Assembly: GCA_031178025.1 (NCBI GenBank)
Contig: JAPSJU010000024.1
Location: 1-15,200, forward strand
Origin: Agromyces sp.
GTDB taxonomy: Bacteria; Actinomycetota; Actinomycetes; Actinomycetales; Microbacteriaceae
Reading direction: 5' to 3'
Length of the DNA: 15,200 nt
Each line of letters opens with the position of its first letter. The stretch's first letter is position 1. The notes beneath the pieces were generated by a model. That model was not told the DNA's origin and did not search any database. It saw only the letters and a list, made by a program, of their open reading frames with translations. The position numbers and the translations under genes were made by a program. Shown in pieces: positions 12,850 through 15,200 of the stretch.

Positions 12850-14157
12850 ATGACCGAGATCGCCACCGCATCCGCCGTCAGCGCGGCATCCGCCGTCTCG
12901 CCGCCGACCGAGCACGTCGTCGCGACGTACGAGTTCGAGACGTCCCTCCCCCTCGAGCACGCGGCCGAGGTGCTCGCCGGCGAGCAGTCGACCGGCACGT
13001 TCGTGCGCGTCGCCCGCGAGTCCGACGACGTGCGTGCGCGGTTCGCCGCGCAGGTGGAGTCGCTCGAGGAGCTGCCGCTCACCGGCGCGTCCCCGCTGCC
13101 CGGCACCGTCGGGGATCCGGCGAAGCGTCGCCGCGCGCGGCTCACGCTGCGCTTCCCGCTCTCGAACTTCGGCCCGTCGCTGCCGAACCTGCAGGCCGCC
13201 GTCGCCGGCAACCTGTTCGAGATCAAGGAGCTCGCCGCGATCAAGCTCGTCGACCTGGACCTGCCCGACGCCTTCGGCGAGCGGTACGCCGGCCCCGCGT
13301 TCGGCGTCGCGGGAACGCGCCGCCTGATCTCGCGGCCGACGGGCGCCATGATCGGCACCATCGTGAAGCCGAGCATCGGACTCTCCCCCGAGGAGCTCGC
13401 CGAGGTGGTCGGCGAGCTCGCGGCCGCCGGCATCGACTTCATCAAGGACGACGAGCTGCAGGGCAACGGTCCGTCGGCGCCGCTCGAAGCCCGGGTGAAG
13501 GCGGTCATGCCCGTGCTCGAACGGCACGCCGACCGCACGGGCGTGAAGCCGATGTACGCCTTCAACATCACCGACGACCTCGATCGGCTGGAGCACAACC
13601 ACGACCTCGTCGTCGAAGCGGGCGGCACCTGCGTCATGGCGTGCATCAACCTCATCGGCCTCGCGGGCGTCGAGTTCCTCCGTCGGCGCTCCGCGGTGCC
13701 GATCCACGGTCACCGGGCGATGTTCGGTGCCATCAGCCGCTCCGAGCAGCTCGGCTTCTCGTTCCGCGCCTGGCAGAAGCTCGCGCGCCTCGCCGGGGTC
13801 GACCACCTGCACACGAACGGCATCAGCAACAAGTTCTACGAGAGCGACGCGCAGGTGCTCGACTCGATCGAGGCGGTGCGCGAGCCGCTGCTCGGCCAGG
13901 TGCCGACGGTCCCCGTGCTGTCGTCGGGCCAGTGGGCGGGACTCGCGCACGCGACCTATGCCGCGACCGGCACCACGGACCTGCTCGTGCTCGCCGGAGG
14001 CGGCATCCACGGACACCCCGGCGGCGCTGCAGAGGGCGTCGCGAGCATGCGCGAGGCGTGGGCGTCCGCCGAGCGAGGCGAGTCCGTCGAGCAGGCGCTC
14101 GCCGCCTCGTCCGCGATGCGCAGGGCCGTCGAGGTCTTCGGGCCGCCCCGTGCGTGA
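12850..14157 (+). CDS. RuBisCO-like protein (form IV), candidate 3-oxo-isoapionate-4-phosphate decarboxylase or transcarboxylase/hydrolase
   Basis: A 435-aa RuBisCO large-subunit homologue. The TIM-barrel active site is largely intact: Lys173 (GTIVKPSIGLS, RuBisCO Lys175), and the metal/carbamate triad Lys199-Asp201-Glu202 (FIKDDE). His288-Arg289 lie in HGHRAMFG, loop 6 has Lys328 in NGISNKF, Ser359 is in VLSSGQ, and the phosphate-binding glycines are in LAGGGIHGHPGG (382-392). Changes from true RuBisCO include Ser175 for Lys177 and Phe292 for His298, so it is not a carboxylase. RLPs enolise or cleave phosphorylated beta-keto or diketo compounds. The adjacent DUF1537 kinase points to the D-apionate pathways, where RLPs act on 3-oxo-isoapionate 4-phosphate. 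Methionine-salvage RLPs are less likely because no salvage gene is nearby. The start follows the GH127 stop by 4 nt without a clear ribosome site. The kinase start overlaps its end. Confidence 0.88.
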   Translation: MTEIATASAVSAASAVSPPTEHVVATYEFETSLPLEHAAEVLAGEQSTGTFVRVARESDDVRARFAAQVESLEELPLTGASPLPGTVGDPAKRRRARLTLRFPLSNFGPSLPNLQAAVAGNLFEIKELAAIKLVDLDLPDAFGERYAGPAFGVAGTRRLISRPTGAMIGTIVKPSIGLSPEELAEVVGELAAAGIDFIKDDELQGNGPSAPLEARVKAVMPVLERHADRTGVKPMYAFNITDDLDRLEHNHDLVVEAGGTCVMACINLIGLAGVEFLRRRSAVPIHGHRAMFGAISRSEQLGFSFRAWQKLARLAGVDHLHTNGISNKFYESDAQVLDSIEAVREPLLGQVPTVPVLSSGQWAGLAHATYAATGTTDLLVLAGGGIHGHPGGAAEGVASMREAWASAERGESVEQALAASSAMRRAVEVFGPPRA

Positions 14158-15200
14158 CCTGAGGGTGGCCTTCTACGGCGACGACTTCACGGGAAGCGTC
14201 GACGTGCTGCTGCAGTTCAGCCGTGCCGGATGGCGCAGCCGCCTGCTGCTCGGCCTCCCCGACGCCGATACCCTGGCCCGGGCGGCGGCCGACGTCGACG
14301 TGCTGGGCATCGCGGGGATCGCGCGATCGCTGCCGACGGAGGAGCTCGAGGCCGAGGTGCGTCCGGCGCTCGAGGCGCTCGCGGGCCTGCACCCGGCCGT
14401 CGTGCAGTACAAGGCGTGCTCGACGGCGGACTCCTCACCCGCGGTCGGCAGCCTGGGACGCGTCATCGAGCTCGCACGCGAGGTGTTCGGCGAGGCGACG
14501 GTGCCGGTGCTCTTCGCCCAGCCCGACTTCGGCCGGTTCACGGCCTTCGGCCATCACTTCGCCGCCGAGGGCGGCACCGTCCACCGGCTCGACCGGCAGC
14601 CCACGATGTCGAACCACCCCGTGACGCCGATGCACGAGTCCGACCTCGCGGTGCACCTCGGGCATCAGACCGAGCTCCCGATCGGGCACGTGCCGCTCAC
14701 GGCATACGTCTCCCCGGCAGCCGTCGCCGCACGCCTCCGCGAGGCATCCGAGGCCGCCCTCGTGCTCGACGCGGTGAGTGACGAGCACGTCCTGCTCGTC
14801 GCCGAGGCGATCATGGCGGATGCCGCGCCCGGCTCCACGCGCTTCGCGATGGGCTCGGGCGGGCTGAGCACGGGCCTCGGTCGTGCGCTGGCGCGACCTC
14901 GCGACCGGTCGGCTGCCCCGGCACCGCCGGTGGGTCCGGCCGGCCCGGTGCTCGCCGTGTCGGGCAGTCGGTCGCCGCAGACAGCGCGACAGGTGGAGCA
15001 CGCCCGCGCGAGCGGGTGGACGGTGCTCGCCCTGCCGCTCGGCGAGGCGGATCCCGCCGGTGCGGTGCGCGATCAGGTGCTCGCCGAGCTCGCCGCCGGC
15101 CGCAGCGTCGTCGTGGCGACCGCCGACGCCGCAGCACCGGACCACGCCGTCGATCTCGTCGCGAGCATCGCCGTGCAGCTCGCCGCGGTCGTCGAGGCGG
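14150..15200 (+). CDS. DUF1537-family acid-sugar kinase, 3-oxo-isoapionate kinase-like, truncated at right edge
   Basis: The first 350 residues are present; family members are about 400-450 aa, so roughly the last fifth is missing. The N-terminal substrate domain shows YGDDFTGS (9-16), KACSTADSS (88-96) and MHESDLAVHL (161-170). The C-terminal ATP-binding domain begins at about residue 265 with VLAVSGSRSPQTA (267-279). DUF1537 enzymes phosphorylate four-carbon 3-oxo acids (OtnK type) or 3-oxo-isoapionate (OiaK type). Direct linkage to an RLP favours the latter, because OtnK normally pairs with an aldolase-family decarboxylase instead. The GTG at 14150 overlaps the RLP stop by 8 nt, implying translational coupling; a GTG at 14165 would remove the first five residues and start very close to the YGDD motif. 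Confidence 0.88.
   Translation, partial: MRDLRVAFYGDDFTGSVDVLLQFSRAGWRSRLLLGLPDADTLARAAADVDVLGIAGIARSLPTEELEAEVRPALEALAGLHPAVVQYKACSTADSSPAVGSLGRVIELAREVFGEATVPVLFAQPDFGRFTAFGHHFAAEGGTVHRLDRQPTMSNHPVTPMHESDLAVHLGHQTELPIGHVPLTAYVSPAAVAARLREASEAALVLDAVSDEHVLLVAEAIMADAAPGSTRFAMGSGGLSTGLGRALARPRDRSAAPAPPVGPAGPVLAVSGSRSPQTARQVEHARASGWTVLALPLGEADPAGAVRDQVLAELAAGRSVVVATADAAAPDHAVDLVASIAVQLAAVVEA

Noticed and set aside
10809..13655. Long minus-strand open frame across the GH127 and RLP genes
   Set aside because: It spans two convincingly coding plus-strand genes, has low-complexity composition and no domain; it is a shadow frame.
12850..14157. True RuBisCO and carbon fixation
   Set aside because: His298 and Lys177 equivalents are replaced, no small subunit or phosphoribulokinase is present, and the neighbours are catabolic.
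1..15200. CRISPR arrays, insertion sequences, tRNA or rRNA genes
   Set aside because: No periodic direct repeats with spacers, transposase motifs, terminal inverted repeats, or tRNA/rRNA signatures were seen on either strand by eye.

Overview
The window is about 70% or more G+C, with strong GGAGG-type ribosome sites, frequent GTG starts and a sugar ABC importer that has no ATPase gene of its own. These features fit a high-GC actinobacterium, and the style resembles Microbacteriaceae (Agromyces or Microbacterium relatives). The genus is an inference; no rRNA or other taxonomic marker is present. Almost the whole window reads as one accessory catabolic locus for an unusual, probably plant-derived, sugar or sugar acid.

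Layout from left to right. (1) 1-124, minus: the N-terminus of a DhaK-type dihydroxyacetone/erythrulose kinase leaves the window. It may be preceded by a 39-codon ORF overlapping its start. It is divergent from a FadR-type GntR/FCD regulator (368-1132, plus), and the intergenic region holds a GTCAA-N5-TTGAC dyad. (2) 1156-1530, minus: an unrecognised 124-aa protein with a Cys-rich C-terminus. (3) 1733-5538, minus: an NAD(P)-dependent epimerase/dehydratase-like SDR follows a 971-aa fused FAD / 4Fe-4S / CCG-domain 2-hydroxyacid dehydrogenase in the same operon. (4) 5685-6722, plus: a SorC-family sugar-sensing regulator, divergent from the dehydrogenase. (5) 6694-10622, minus: lipoprotein solute-binding protein, two CUT1-type permeases and an Asp/Glu/hydantoin-racemase superfamily protein. 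(6) 10854-15200, plus: a GH127-type (DUF1680) cytoplasmic glycosidase, a RuBisCO-like protein (RLP) with an intact carbamylated-Lys triad, and a DUF1537 acid-sugar kinase that runs off the right edge. These three are tightly packed.

How the parts may work together (inference). The ABC importer brings in a glycoside, the GH127-like enzyme hydrolyses it in the cytoplasm, oxidoreductases convert the sugar to an oxo-acid, the DUF1537 kinase phosphorylates it, and the RLP cleaves or decarboxylates the phosphorylated beta-keto acid. RLP plus DUF1537 kinase is the signature pair of the known D-apiose/D-apionate (3-oxo-isoapionate 4-phosphate) pathways. A transcarboxylase/hydrolase-type RLP would release glycolate, which the FAD/Fe-S dehydrogenase could oxidise. 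A decarboxylase-type RLP would yield a tetrulose phosphate. The coupling of a GH127-family glycosidase to an RLP and kinase in one operon, together with an orphan racemase-superfamily protein, is the most distinctive part. The SorC and FadR-type regulators, and an 18-bp dyad and a shared GATGCAT-containing element at the divergent promoters, suggest sugar-responsive control. Apionate oxidoisomerase and apiose dehydrogenase were not seen in this window.
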